Assembly: GCA_910579015.1 (NCBI GenBank)
Contig: CAJTRO010000026.1
Location: forward strand, 20,954-49,572
Direction: 5' to 3'
DNA length: 28,619 nucleotides
Origin: an uncultured Dorea sp.
GTDB taxonomy: Bacteria; Bacillota_A; Clostridia; Lachnospirales; Lachnospiraceae
Every line of letters starts with the position of its first letter. Within the stretch, counting starts at the first letter, position 1. The notes under the pieces were generated by a model, which worked only from the letters and a program-made list of their open reading frames with translations, was not told where the DNA came from and made no database searches. Shown in pieces: positions 8,454-16,600 of the stretch. The position numbers were made by a program, and so were the translations under genes.

Positions 8454-9476
8454 CTAGTAACGGTTATGTACATCCTCCGCAAAGCACATAAGCTCCTTCA
8501 ACTCGATCACCCTGCCGTCATCCAGCACGGCTTTCCCGCTCATCCGGCCAAATACCTGGTGCTGGTCCGTCTCAATGATCAGCGCCGACGTCTTGGCCGC
8601 CCGGTCAAGCACCGGCTCAAAATCCATCTCGAACCTTCCGTCGCTTGAAGTAAATTTCCACGGCTTCATATAATCGTCTTTGGGGATATGGAAGGTCACA
8701 TCATCAAGCTTATGGGCCTTCCCGTCATAGAACAGGATGTTCTCGGATGCGGCCGAAGTATCCCCGAACCCATAACCGATGTTGAACCCAAAAGGCTTTC
8801 CGTCCACCATACAGTTGCCCGATCCCCAGTACCACCGGTTATCATACGTCCACACGCCCCTTCCAAAGTCCAGTGTCCCAAAGTCTGTCTCCGGGTTAAA
8901 TGAATAGGTCTTCCCGTCATAGCGCATATGGCCGCCTGCCGTCATACAGTTGATCTTCTGATTATAATAGAAAGCCGTCTTCTTCTCTTTCCAGGGCGTG
9001 GCGATCACCATGGTATCCATCTTGGGCTGTCGAAGCGTGATATTGCACTCAAAATCCTTTCCCTTCCAGAAATCCCGGTATTTACAGAGAATCCTCCTCT
9101 TTTCATCCTCCTTTCTAAACTCCATATGAAGCCTTTTATCATGGTAGATCACATGCCCCTCCTCGGAGGTCGGCGGCATATGGAGCCGTCCCATGGTAAA
9201 CGGGTTCAGAATTGTCTCTGTATGCTCAAAGCCTTCCCTGAAATCCAACAGCGATACGGATTGCAGACCGATATACCCGTCGTCCGATATGGTAAATGCC
9301 CCTGCAAAGTCCTCATTCAGCACAAGATAATAATCCCACTCCTTAATCTGAAACGCAGGCGCCTTGATCCTGGAACGGTCGTAGATCTGCACCAGAGACC
9401 TCGACCATCCGGGTTCATTAAGCACGCCGTTTTTATCCAGCAGCTGCTGCCTTGCCGTCACTTCATGATTTCTCAT
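8454..9476 (-). CDS. DUF2804 family protein
   Basis: A 340-residue soluble protein recognised as DUF2804 by its length and by segments such as RWYWGSGNCMVDGKPFGFNIGYGFGDTSAASEN (seen here at roughly residues 217-250) and the N-terminal NEPGWSRSL. The family resembles a lipocalin-like/beta-sandwich fold with aromatic-rich sheets; its biochemical role is not established, and no signal peptide or membrane segment is visible. It begins 12 bases after the GHKL kinase stop, with a GAGGAGA site, so it is the last gene of a regulator-kinase-DUF2804 operon. That may mean it is under the control of, or works with, that two-component system; this is inference. Confidence 0.85.
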   Translation of the reverse strand: MRNHEVTARQQLLDKNGVLNEPGWSRSLVQIYDRSRIKAPAFQIKEWDYYLVLNEDFAGAFTISDDGYIGLQSVSLLDFREGFEHTETILNPFTMGRLHMPPTSEEGHVIYHDKRLHMEFRKEDEKRRILCKYRDFWKGKDFECNITLRQPKMDTMVIATPWKEKKTAFYYNQKINCMTAGGHMRYDGKTYSFNPETDFGTLDFGRGVWTYDNRWYWGSGNCMVDGKPFGFNIGYGFGDTSAASENILFYDGKAHKLDDVTFHIPKDDYMKPWKFTSSDGRFEMDFEPVLDRAAKTSALIIETDQHQVFGRMSGKAVLDDGRVIELKELMCFAEDVHNRY

Positions 9477-9488
9477 CGTATTCTCTCC

Positions 9489-10346
9489 TCACACAATTAC
9501 TTTTATACTGATATAGTCCTGATTCTCCATCTTCTCTATACTTACGGTAATCTCTCCTCTGTATCTGCCCACGAGCATCTTGGCATTATAAAGCCCGAGT
9601 CCGTGTCCGTCGGCGTCTTTTTTCGTGGAGTACCCTTTCTCGAAAAATCTGTGTATCTCTGCCATCCTCGTGTTCTGTATCTGGTTCTTGACGACAAATA
9701 TAAGCCTGTCATCCTCAGAGTCCAGTTCCATAAATACCCTGTTCCTTTCTTTTGTACAGGCTTCATAGGCATTGTCAACGAGAGTACCCACGATCTCGAT
9801 CAGGTGATGCTCTGAGATACCCGAAATGATCTCCAGGCTTTTGACCTCCACATCCGTCCTGATATAAGAGGGTGCGCGCACAATCTTACTGTAGAGGAAT
9901 CCGGCCAGAACCTTGTCGCTGATCCTTAAAAGAGGCAGATATCTCCTGCTTCCGTCGTCCTTGATCACCTCTGTAATGTATTCGGACTGCCTCGCCACCA
10001 GCTCCTCGTAATCCTCCACCGTCAGATGCATATTGAGGATCGCATTGATATGATTGTCGAATTCATGCTGCTTGGCACGGATCTCTTTTACCAGTTCCTC
10101 GAGAGGCCGGATATAATGCTGGTACAGCTTAAGCTCCGACTCTTTCTGTTTCATGAGAAGATAGTTCCTGCGCCAGTCGATGAGCCCCCAGATCTCGACC
10201 ACGATCAACAGCACGAACATTATGAATATACGATAGTCAAAAGTCCCGCTGACCAGAAAATCTACAATAAGATAGACAGACACCAGGAGCGCAACCACAC
10301 AGAATATACGGTATAAAAACTTTCTTACCCAATTAAACACCCACAT
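9489..10346 (-). CDS. GHKL sensor histidine kinase
   Basis: A 285-residue kinase of the AgrC/HPK10-like group. Two hydrophobic helices (about residues 10-32 and 38-55) are followed by a short coiled segment. The phospho-acceptor box is KQHEFDNHINAIL with His94; the N box is LVDNAYEAC with Asn192, and the G box GHGLGLYNAKML lies near the C-terminus. The membrane part is far shorter than the 6-7 helices of classical AgrC, so the signal may be sensed in the membrane or by a partner. It follows the LytTR regulator by 47 bases. The annotated ATG has AGGAGG only two bases away; the GTG two codons later has better spacing and may be the true start. Confidence 0.9.
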   Translation of the reverse strand: MWVFNWVRKFLYRIFCVVALLVSVYLIVDFLVSGTFDYRIFIMFVLLIVVEIWGLIDWRRNYLLMKQKESELKLYQHYIRPLEELVKEIRAKQHEFDNHINAILNMHLTVEDYEELVARQSEYITEVIKDDGSRRYLPLLRISDKVLAGFLYSKIVRAPSYIRTDVEVKSLEIISGISEHHLIEIVGTLVDNAYEACTKERNRVFMELDSEDDRLIFVVKNQIQNTRMAEIHRFFEKGYSTKKDADGHGLGLYNAKMLVGRYRGEITVSIEKMENQDYISIKVIV

Positions 10347-10393
10347 GCCCTCCTGTCTAAAATCCCGGGACGTTACCCTAAAGCCGCCCCTCC

Positions 10394-11119
10394 TTATCCA
10401 TTCACCAGTCTTCCGATCTCTGCCTTATAGGTAACTCCGATCTCCACCACATCCGTACAGTTCTTCATCTTCACGATGCGGTTCACCGTGTCATAGTATT
10501 CCACTTCCCGCCGGTTCACGGCGAACATCCGGTGACATTGAAGGAACATCCCGTCCGGCAGTTTCAGGAGAAGCTGCTTTAATGTCATATACGGCACATT
10601 CCAGTTCTCTTCCTTCAGGTGGAGCCTCACTCCTCTGGGGATCGCCTCTATGTAGCAGATATCATCACATCTGACCTGATAATTCACTCCGTCCCGTTTC
10701 ACAACGATCGACGGCGGCTCCTCCTCCTGCTTCTCTTTCTCAAGTACCTTCGTGACTACCTCCTTCACCTGCTCTGGCTGGAACGGCTTCATAATATAGA
10801 GGTAACAGTGCAGCTCCCGGTACGCCTGCATCTCCATCGCCCCCACGGAAGTCACCATGACCACCGGGGTAAACGCATACCGGAACTGCTCTCTTATTTC
10901 TCTTGCAAACAGGACGCCTCCGATATCCGACCGGTCTGCTCCCCCGAGATTCACATCCAGAAGAAACAGGCCAAACCGGATGTCTGTATGAAGAAGCGCC
11001 TTTGCCTCTTCATAAGAAGAGGCGGCATGGACACAAATGTCCTTTGGATACTCCATAAGAATCTGTTCCAAAGCTTCCATAGAAGCTTTATTATCCTCCA
11101 GAATCAATACATGTGTCAT
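10394..11119 (-). CDS. LytTR-family response regulator
   Basis: A 241-residue regulator with a receiver domain (about 1-125) and a LytTR DNA-binding domain (about 140-238). The receiver keeps the acidic pair ED at 8-9, the phospho-acceptor Asp55 (FLLDVNL), Thr90 and the conserved Lys111 (YIMKPF). The LytTR part contains the typical FLQCHRMFAVNRREVEYYD segment. It is the first gene of a regulator-kinase-DUF2804 operon. A TATAAT (11183-11178) lies upstream at the end of the SPFH gene, but no good -35 accompanies it. LytTR proteins usually bind pairs of short direct repeats; I could not identify a convincing pair. Confidence 0.93.
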   Translation of the reverse strand: MTHVLILEDNKASMEALEQILMEYPKDICVHAASSYEEAKALLHTDIRFGLFLLDVNLGGADRSDIGGVLFAREIREQFRYAFTPVVMVTSVGAMEMQAYRELHCYLYIMKPFQPEQVKEVVTKVLEKEKQEEEPPSIVVKRDGVNYQVRCDDICYIEAIPRGVRLHLKEENWNVPYMTLKQLLLKLPDGMFLQCHRMFAVNRREVEYYDTVNRIVKMKNCTDVVEIGVTYKAEIGRLVNG

Positions 11120-11183
11120 GATGCCGCTCCCTCTCTTTCTGCTGTGTCATCCTGTCAAGTTACATCTCAATACTGTCATTATA

Positions 11184-12119
11184 CTAATCTACGCCGATCT
11201 CCTTAGCACTCTTCACCAGACCTGCAAGTCCCTGGATCTCAGACGGGATAATGATCTTCGTCGCCTTACCGTCTGCCGCCCGTTCAAATGCTTCCAGGCT
11301 CTTGATCGTAAGTACCGCCTCGTCCGCTCCTGCCTCCTTCAGGAACCGGATACCGTCTGCATTGGCCTTCTGCACCTTGAGGATCGCCTCTGCCTCGCCT
11401 TCCGCCTCGCGGATCTTGGCTTCCTTCTGCGCTTCTGCACGCAGGATCGCCGCCTGCTTCTCAGCCTCTGCATCCAGGATTGCTGATTCCTTGTTACCTT
11501 CTGCCACAAGGATCGTGGACTTCTTCTCGCCCTCTGCACGCAGGATTGCCTCACGGCGTTCACGCTCGGCCTTCATCTGCTTCTCCATAGCGTCCTGGAT
11601 AGCCGCCGGCGGGATGATGTTCTTAAGCTCCACGCGGTTTACCTTGATCCCCCACGGATCGGTCGCCACATCAAGGGATGCCCGCATCTTCGTATTGATA
11701 GTCTCTCTGGAGGTCAGTGTCTGATCCAGCTCCAGATCGCCGATAATGTTACGCAATGTTGTCGCCGTCAGATTCTCGATCGCCATGATCGGGTTCGCAA
11801 CACCATAGCAGAACATCTTCGGATCCGTGATCTGATAGAATACAACCGTGTCAATCCGCATGGTAACATTGTCCTTCGTGATCACCGGCTGCGGTGCAAA
11901 ATCAACAACCTGTTCTTTCAGGTCGACACGCCTTGCAACCCTGTCGATGATCGGCACCTTGAAGTGAAGTCCTGTATTCCAGGTCGCCTGATAGGCTCCC
12001 AGCCGCTCCACTACCATCGCCTTCGCCTGCGGCACGATCTTAATACATGAAATCAGAAGCATCAATACGATCAACACAACTACAACAACTACGATCAAAC
12101 CCACTATACCACTACTCAT
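11184..12119 (-). CDS. SPFH/band 7 (stomatin-like) membrane scaffold protein
   Basis: A 311-residue stomatin/prohibitin-family protein. One N-terminal membrane helix (about residues 5-25) is followed by the SPFH domain (VPQAKAMVVERLGAYQATW onward) and then a long coiled coil of Ala-Glu-Gly-rich repeats (about 180-255). Its C-terminus is conserved in the QmcA/YbbK subgroup. Such proteins form oligomeric rings that organise membrane microdomains and often control proteases. It begins two bases after the NfeD-like gene; that pairing is one of the most conserved neighbourhoods for this family and implies the two work together. Confidence 0.93.
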   Translation of the reverse strand: MSSGIVGLIVVVVVVLIVLMLLISCIKIVPQAKAMVVERLGAYQATWNTGLHFKVPIIDRVARRVDLKEQVVDFAPQPVITKDNVTMRIDTVVFYQITDPKMFCYGVANPIMAIENLTATTLRNIIGDLELDQTLTSRETINTKMRASLDVATDPWGIKVNRVELKNIIPPAAIQDAMEKQMKAERERREAILRAEGEKKSTILVAEGNKESAILDAEAEKQAAILRAEAQKEAKIREAEGEAEAILKVQKANADGIRFLKEAGADEAVLTIKSLEAFERAADGKATKIIIPSEIQGLAGLVKSAKEIGVD

Positions 12120-12121
12120 TC

Positions 12122-12577
12122 CTATTCCTCCTCATATTTTCTCACTATTAACTTCACACCTGATATGTTGACTACCTTCGCCAGTGTCTCCGGCATGAGA
12201 ATCTCGTCGTCCTTCTCTGCCCGGACGGTCCATTCCTGGCCATTGACGACCGCCCTTCCTGTCTGTCCGATATTATCTACTGTCTCCGCGATCCGGATCG
12301 TCTTGCCGATGATCCCTTCGTAATTCGTCTTCTCCCGCTGGGTATTGATGAATCTTACCGCAAACGGCCGTGTAAAATAGAGAAGCACGAAGGTCACCGC
12401 AAAGAATACGATCACCTGCCACATGAGCGGAACTCCCAGAATATTGAGGATCAGCGCCGCTAACGCACCGCCGGCCGCCCAGATACTCGTAAGTCCCACC
12501 GTGATGATCTCCACGATCAGCAGAATAATCAGAAGCACCAGCCAGGCAATTGTGATGTAACTGTCCTGTATCACCAT
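12122..12577 (-). CDS. NfeD-like membrane protein
   Basis: A 151-residue short-form NfeD protein. Two to three hydrophobic segments (about residues 8-75) precede a soluble C-terminal OB-fold domain (about 85-150) carrying GKTIRIAETVDNIGQTGRAVVNGQEW. Short NfeD proteins lack the serine protease domain of the long form and partner with SPFH proteins, here encoded two bases downstream. The start at 12577 (MVIQDSY) is supported by AAAGGAAG eight bases upstream; the frame extends 12 codons further without a ribosome site. The 5' flank faces the divergent yqeY gene. Confidence 0.9.
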   Translation of the reverse strand: MVIQDSYITIAWLVLLIILLIVEIITVGLTSIWAAGGALAALILNILGVPLMWQVIVFFAVTFVLLYFTRPFAVRFINTQREKTNYEGIIGKTIRIAETVDNIGQTGRAVVNGQEWTVRAEKDDEILMPETLAKVVNISGVKLIVRKYEEE

Positions 12578-12712
12578 ATGCTCACTTCCTTTCTGTTGAA
12601 CACATCGTAACAAAAATACACCGGCGAATCAATAGGTATTGCGCGAATGAGGTTATTTCATGATTGAATTACGGCCTGCCGGGATTCTATCACCTCCCGG
12701 GCGAATAACGGA

Positions 12713-12741
12713 TTGTGAAACCAGAGAAAATAGAGTACAAT
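12713..12741 (+). promoter_or_regulatory. Sigma-A-type promoter for the yqeY-type gene
   Basis: TTGTGA (12713-12718) and TACAAT (12736-12741) with a 17-base spacer, about 30 bases upstream of the start codon. A CCGGGA/TCCCGG inverted repeat lies further upstream (about 12679-12700) without a T tract. Confidence 0.55.
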
Positions 12742-12770
12742 AGTATAAAACAGACAAGGAGTGATCATAT

Positions 12771-13217
12771 ATGAGTAAAATCGAAGAAGTCCGTACCGAC
12801 ATGTTCAAAGCCATGAAAGCCGGAGACAAGGAGACGAAAGAAAGCCTGTCCATGCTGCTTGCCGCGCTGAAAAATAAAGCCATCGACAAACGGGCGGATC
12901 TGACCGAGGAAGAAGAGATACAAGTCGTCATGAAGGAAATTAAGCAGACCAAAGAAGCCTTAGAGTTAACCCCCGCGGACCGCACGGAGATTATCGAAGA
13001 ATGCACCAGACGTCTGAATGTTCTTGAGCAGTATGCGCCAAAGCTGATGGATGAGACCGAGATCCGGGAAGTGATCATTGCAACCCTCAAAGAAGTCGGC
13101 GCAGAGGCTCCAACCGCCAAAGACAAAGGCCGGATCATGAAGGTCCTGATGCCCAAGGTCAAAGGCAAAGCCGACGGCAAATTGGTCAATGAGATCCTTA
13201 CTACTTTCATGCAGTAA
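12771..13217 (+). CDS. yqeY: GatB/YqeY domain-containing protein
   Basis: A 148-residue protein of the stand-alone YqeY family, related to the C-terminal tRNA-binding tail of the amidotransferase subunit GatB. The helical N-terminal half (KAMKAGDKETKESLSMLLAALKNKAID) and the C-terminal MKVLMPKVKGKADGKLVNEI segment are diagnostic. The exact cellular role is unknown; a tRNA- or translation-linked role is assumed from the fold. The start is preceded by AAGGAGTG. It is a single-gene unit on the plus strand with its own promoter, divergent from nfeD and convergent with the RloB-like gene. Confidence 0.93.
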   Translation: MSKIEEVRTDMFKAMKAGDKETKESLSMLLAALKNKAIDKRADLTEEEEIQVVMKEIKQTKEALELTPADRTEIIEECTRRLNVLEQYAPKLMDETEIREVIIATLKEVGAEAPTAKDKGRIMKVLMPKVKGKADGKLVNEILTTFMQ

Positions 13218-13250
13218 TCCATAAGTTATCCGAAAACACAGCTTACAATC

Positions 13251-13324
13251 ACAAGAGGTGCCAGGGAATCAACACTTCCCCGGCGCCCTTGTTGCACCGA
13301 AGAATAAGCATCCGGCTTATTCTT
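13251..13324. terminator. Two hairpins between convergent genes
   Basis: A long stem at 13251-13292 (outer ACAAG/CTTGT, then GGTGCC/GGCGCC and GGGAA/TTCCC with single mismatches) is followed by a perfect 10-bp stem, AAGAATAAGC/GCTTATTCTT, at 13300-13324, which overlaps the stop of the RloB-like gene. Both lie between genes that converge. Neither has a clean T tract, so the terminator role is inferred from position. Confidence 0.45.
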
Positions 13325-13955
13325 CCAGTATTTTATTAATCTCCTCAATCCACCTGCTGCCAGCACTCTCAAACATCTTAATAAACCTTCCAAAATTACT
13401 GCTTCCAGTAACAGAATCATCTAACTCCAAATTTCTCACCCGCCGGCACATATCTTCGTAATTCTTTGCAGTAACATGTCCCATAACTTCTTGAATCTGA
13501 TCTGATCTTCCTTTGTAATTCGCCACACCGGTATATTCCTTTATTAAGGGAGCATTCACCGGTTTGGCCGGAGATTTCAAATTTTCATCTGTCCAGTGCT
13601 TGGATATAATCTGCATTGTACAGGGATTACCAAACATGATCACTTCATCTGCGGCATTATCCACACCATGAAACTCATTGATCTTGCGTTTAATGTCCTT
13701 ATACTGCTCATGGGGTTTCTTTTCCGTATCGCAGAATACAAGCACAAGTTCGTCTGCTCCATTTTGATATCGGTCTTGATACCTTGCCGGGATATTTCCA
13801 TTGCCTTTGGCATTAACTAGTGAAATGTCATATTGCTCGTTCCACACCTTCAAGTCTTTCAGGCGCTTAAGATATTCATATTCTTCATTGCCTTCACAGA
13901 TAATGCAGATTTTATGCTTATCAAAGAACTTCGGGAGCCTGTTTGGCATCGGCAT
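13317..13955 (-). CDS. RloB-like TOPRIM protein (putative phage defence effector)
   Basis: A 212-residue protein resembling RloB/AbiLii. A TOPRIM-like first motif is visible as IICEGNEEYEYL with Glu21, and the second as VLVFCDTEKK with Asp76 and Glu78. The later NPCTMQIISKHW (110-121) corresponds to the conserved NP-x-(F)E-x-W-x-x-H stretch of the family, although the usual Glu is not obvious. TOPRIM partners of ABC-type ATPases in OLD, PARIS and AbiL systems act as nucleases during phage response. The start overlaps the end of the ATPase gene by 35 bases, showing translational coupling. Base composition is AT-richer than the neighbouring housekeeping genes. Family assignment is fairly sure; nuclease activity is inference. 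Confidence 0.8.
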   Translation of the reverse strand: MPMPNRLPKFFDKHKICIICEGNEEYEYLKRLKDLKVWNEQYDISLVNAKGNGNIPARYQDRYQNGADELVLVFCDTEKKPHEQYKDIKRKINEFHGVDNAADEVIMFGNPCTMQIISKHWTDENLKSPAKPVNAPLIKEYTGVANYKGRSDQIQEVMGHVTAKNYEDMCRRVRNLELDDSVTGSSNFGRFIKMFESAGSRWIEEINKILEE

Positions 13956-15216
13956 CTTCCCCCTTTACATCACCTTTAATACTAAGCAAAGAGTTGATCA
14001 ATACTGGATCCGGCAATGCTCCAAGAGCGCCTTTTCTATATTTTTCCATAATATCCGTCGTGTCTCTCACCCCCTGCTGTGCTGTAAAATCAGCAAGTGA
14101 ATATACATATACGCCTTCTTCATCCTTGTGGACAAACCAAATCTGCTCCTTACGGAACATCCTTCTGCAATCCATAAGATTTATATCGTGAACTGTAAAT
14201 ATCATCTGCGCACTCGTATTCAATTCATTATTAAACATTGCAGCAATTGCCCTGGTAAGCTTAAAATGAATACTGCTGTCCAATTCATCTACAACAAGAA
14301 TTCTCCCCTGTTCAAGAGCCTCTACGACATAACTGGCAATAGCCGCAACCTTCTTTGTTCCCGTTGAATCAAATAACATGCTTGGTACATGAATCCCTTT
14401 ATATGTGGAAACCAGTCTGATCTGATCCATAATATTTTCTGGAATATCAAGCACTTTCTCGTCCGGCTTTTCATTACCTTCACCAGTCTTCAGTTGTATT
14501 TTATCCATGTCCACATATTCAAAGTTATCCATGTACAAGTCTGCATTTTTTATGAACCTAACAACCTTTTGCTGTAACTGATTCTTATTCTTCATAAGTT
14601 CAATCGTATGCTGCATAGGTATGTTATTCATATTGATGATATCAATTTTCCCAGCAAATCCTACAAGAATCTGCTTCATCTCGCTGATATGTTCAAATTT
14701 ACTTGTATCAACCACATAACATAGCAAATTATTTTTCGATACAACCGGAATCATAGCCTGCACAGCTTCATCAATACATTCATATATTTCACTAATAGTA
14801 TCCTTTTTCAACCAGCAGACTTCTTTTTCATTGTTATACTGATCTCTGAATATCTCAGAAAATGATTCATATATATATTCTGCTTTTTCTGCATCATACT
14901 TAAAGTCATAAGAAAACTTTCTTCCAGATGACATAAATGTCACGCCTAACTCACATACATCACTCTCAGTAAATATATTAGGCATTAAACCATTTTTATT
15001 ATTTAAAAATACATTTTTTATTGCCCTGATACACTTGATCAAACAGGTTTTTCCTGCATTGTTTGGTCCATATATTCCTACCGTTTTTAACACATTAAAA
15101 TTGTTCTCTTTATGAACATTGGCTCCAAATTTCTTATTTCGCATATCTGCTTTCATCGAAAATATAATGTCATCTTCAAACGCATAGCAGTTTTTTGCTC
15201 TAACCTCTATAATCAT
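13921..15216 (-). CDS. AAA_15/RloA-like ABC-type ATPase (putative phage defence sensor)
   Basis: A 431-residue ATPase. Walker A is GPNNAGKT (residues 50-57); a signature-like DSTGTKK is near 283-289; Walker B is RILVVDELDSS with Asp310/Glu311; and a switch histidine lies in IFTVHDINLMD (His343). This SMC/ABC-like architecture, starting MIIEVRAKNCYAF, is typical of RloA/AbiLi and related OLD-type ATPases that pair with a TOPRIM protein, here the overlapping downstream gene. In studied relatives the ATPase senses infection and restrains or activates the TOPRIM partner. The gene has its own strong promoter and a GGAGGATTGATCC ribosome site. Its AT-rich sequence and isolated position between core genes suggest horizontal acquisition. 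Confidence 0.85.
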   Translation of the reverse strand: MIIEVRAKNCYAFEDDIIFSMKADMRNKKFGANVHKENNFNVLKTVGIYGPNNAGKTCLIKCIRAIKNVFLNNKNGLMPNIFTESDVCELGVTFMSSGRKFSYDFKYDAEKAEYIYESFSEIFRDQYNNEKEVCWLKKDTISEIYECIDEAVQAMIPVVSKNNLLCYVVDTSKFEHISEMKQILVGFAGKIDIINMNNIPMQHTIELMKNKNQLQQKVVRFIKNADLYMDNFEYVDMDKIQLKTGEGNEKPDEKVLDIPENIMDQIRLVSTYKGIHVPSMLFDSTGTKKVAAIASYVVEALEQGRILVVDELDSSIHFKLTRAIAAMFNNELNTSAQMIFTVHDINLMDCRRMFRKEQIWFVHKDEEGVYVYSLADFTAQQGVRDTTDIMEKYRKGALGALPDPVLINSLLSIKGDVKGEDADAKQAPEVL

Positions 15217-15257
15217 GGATCAATCCTCCAAGTCACTTTTCTTTTTCCCTTATCATC

Positions 15258-15285
15258 ATTATATCATAAAATATTTTTTATGCAA
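15258..15285 (-). promoter_or_regulatory. Promoter of the ATPase/TOPRIM cassette
   Basis: TTGCAT (15285-15280) and a perfect TATAAT (15263-15258) with a 16-base, very AT-rich spacer, about 42 bases upstream of the ATPase start. A TG lies two bases before the -10. Confidence 0.65.
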
Positions 15286-15356
15286 CTATTTTACACAAAA
15301 AATATTTTCCACAGCTTTCATCCTTAAAAGTTGTCTGCATTATCCATTAAAGTCAA

Positions 15357-15408
15357 AACTGCCGGCAGCATAAATCACTGAACATTGACAACCGGACAAC
15401 TGCCGGCA
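15357..15408. repeat. Paired 11-bp direct repeat AACTGCCGGCA
   Basis: The sequence AACTGCCGGCA occurs at 15357-15367 and again at 15398-15408, 41 bases apart. Each contains the palindrome TGCCGGCA. It lies upstream of the ATPase promoter and past the foldase terminator, so it could be an operator pair or chance. Confidence 0.5.
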
Positions 15409-15411
15409 CGC

Positions 15412-15444
15412 AAAACGGGAAGCCTTGGTTTATAAGGCTTCCCG
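15412..15444 (-). terminator. Rho-independent terminator of the pth-mfd-foldase operon
   Basis: A perfect 11-bp stem, CGGGAAGCCTT/AAGGCTTCCCG (15416-15426 with 15434-15444), followed on the minus strand by TTTTG. It starts 12 bases after the foldase gene. Confidence 0.8.
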
Positions 15445-15455
15445 CTATATCCAGC

Positions 15456-16550
15456 TTATTCTTCCTCAGTATTTCCTTCACCTTCCGCCTCTTCCCTGGC
15501 TTCTGCCACGTCATCGGTCTCAACCTCGTTCGCGTAAGGATCCTTCACATCTTCCTTCATCGTGACCTTGACATCCTTGAAGCTGATCTTCTCCCATACC
15601 TCTTCGTGTACACTGATGTCTCCGTCCTCTCTCCAATTCTTACAGGTATCCGTATATAACTCCTGCTTTCTCTTGCTTACAATTGTATCTTTCTTTGCAT
15701 CGGTGGCTTCGCGGTCAAGCAAGGTTGTCACCTTCGCCACATAGCACCCTGCATCTGTCTCGATCACCTTGGTCACTTCGCCTTCTTTCAGCTTATCCGC
15801 CGCCTTGATCAGATCCTCAGCCGGGGATGTGCTCTCAGAATCAAAGGTCGCCTTCTTGGCTTCCTGCTCATGCTCCTTGGCATAAGCCTCAAAATCCTTG
15901 GCATCCTTCGCGCCCTTCGCGAATTCCTCCGCTTCCTTCTTGACCTCCTTCTTCTCATCGTCCGTCATATCAACCGACTTGCCATCCTCATCTGTGGATG
16001 AATAGAGAAATGCAACATACTGCATCCCCTTCTGTGCCGCTTCCTCGTCTGAAACCTCCGTATCAGCGCCTGCCTCGATTGCTTCCTGCATCTTCTGCTG
16101 GATCGCCAGCAGCGTCATGACTCTCTTAACAGCCTTATCGGATCCCGAGACCTTCTCCTTATCCTCCAGAGCATTCGTCTCGCCGAACTTCTTGACGGCC
16201 TCATCGATCACATTCTTCTCTTCATCAGAAAGAGAGACTTCATATTCATCCATATGCTTCTCAAGAAGTATCATATCCTCAAGATTCTCCAGTACGGAAG
16301 TCTTGACAGATTCCTCATATGTCTTGCCCTCTGCCGCCTCGGAATTCCACATATCCTCTCCCAGATACGCCGAATAATAGGTCTCATACTGTGCCTGTAC
16401 ATATCTTGCATAGAAATTGGCAACATCCGCCGTGATCTCCTTATCTCCGACCGTTGCCACCACATCCTCCGCCTTGAACGAACTGCATCCAGTAAGAGAA
16501 GCCACCGTCAGCGCTCCCGCTATCGCGAGCATCAATATCTTCCTCTTCAT
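15456..16550 (-). CDS. Parvulin-like peptidyl-prolyl isomerase lipoprotein
   Basis: A 364-residue secreted foldase-type protein. The N-terminus MKRKILMLAIAGALTVASL is followed by the lipobox LTGC, so it should be cleaved and lipid-anchored outside the membrane. The first ~150 residues look like a SurA/PrsA N-terminal chaperone domain. The region around 180-290 (AEDLIKAADKLKEGEVTKVIETDAGCYVAKV) matches a divergent rotamase core. The acidic C-terminus (ending EGEGNTEEE) is low-complexity. It probably helps fold exported proteins. It follows mfd by 50 bases and precedes the operon terminator. The ATG at 16550 is chosen; one three codons earlier sits only two bases from AGGAGG and is less likely. 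Confidence 0.85.
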   Translation of the reverse strand: MKRKILMLAIAGALTVASLTGCSSFKAEDVVATVGDKEITADVANFYARYVQAQYETYYSAYLGEDMWNSEAAEGKTYEESVKTSVLENLEDMILLEKHMDEYEVSLSDEEKNVIDEAVKKFGETNALEDKEKVSGSDKAVKRVMTLLAIQQKMQEAIEAGADTEVSDEEAAQKGMQYVAFLYSSTDEDGKSVDMTDDEKKEVKKEAEEFAKGAKDAKDFEAYAKEHEQEAKKATFDSESTSPAEDLIKAADKLKEGEVTKVIETDAGCYVAKVTTLLDREATDAKKDTIVSKRKQELYTDTCKNWREDGDISVHEEVWEKISFKDVKVTMKEDVKDPYANEVETDDVAEAREEAEGEGNTEEE

Positions 16551-16600
16551 CTCTATCATATCCTCCTTAGTGACGTTAACTTTTTCATTATACCCTTTTT

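Noticed and set aside
8928..9815. 295-codon open frame on the plus strand
   Set aside because: Antisense to the DUF2804 and kinase genes, both with family motifs and good ribosome sites.
12653..13222. 189-codon open frame on the minus strand
   Set aside because: Shadow of the yqeY-type gene; serine-rich translation typical of an antisense frame.
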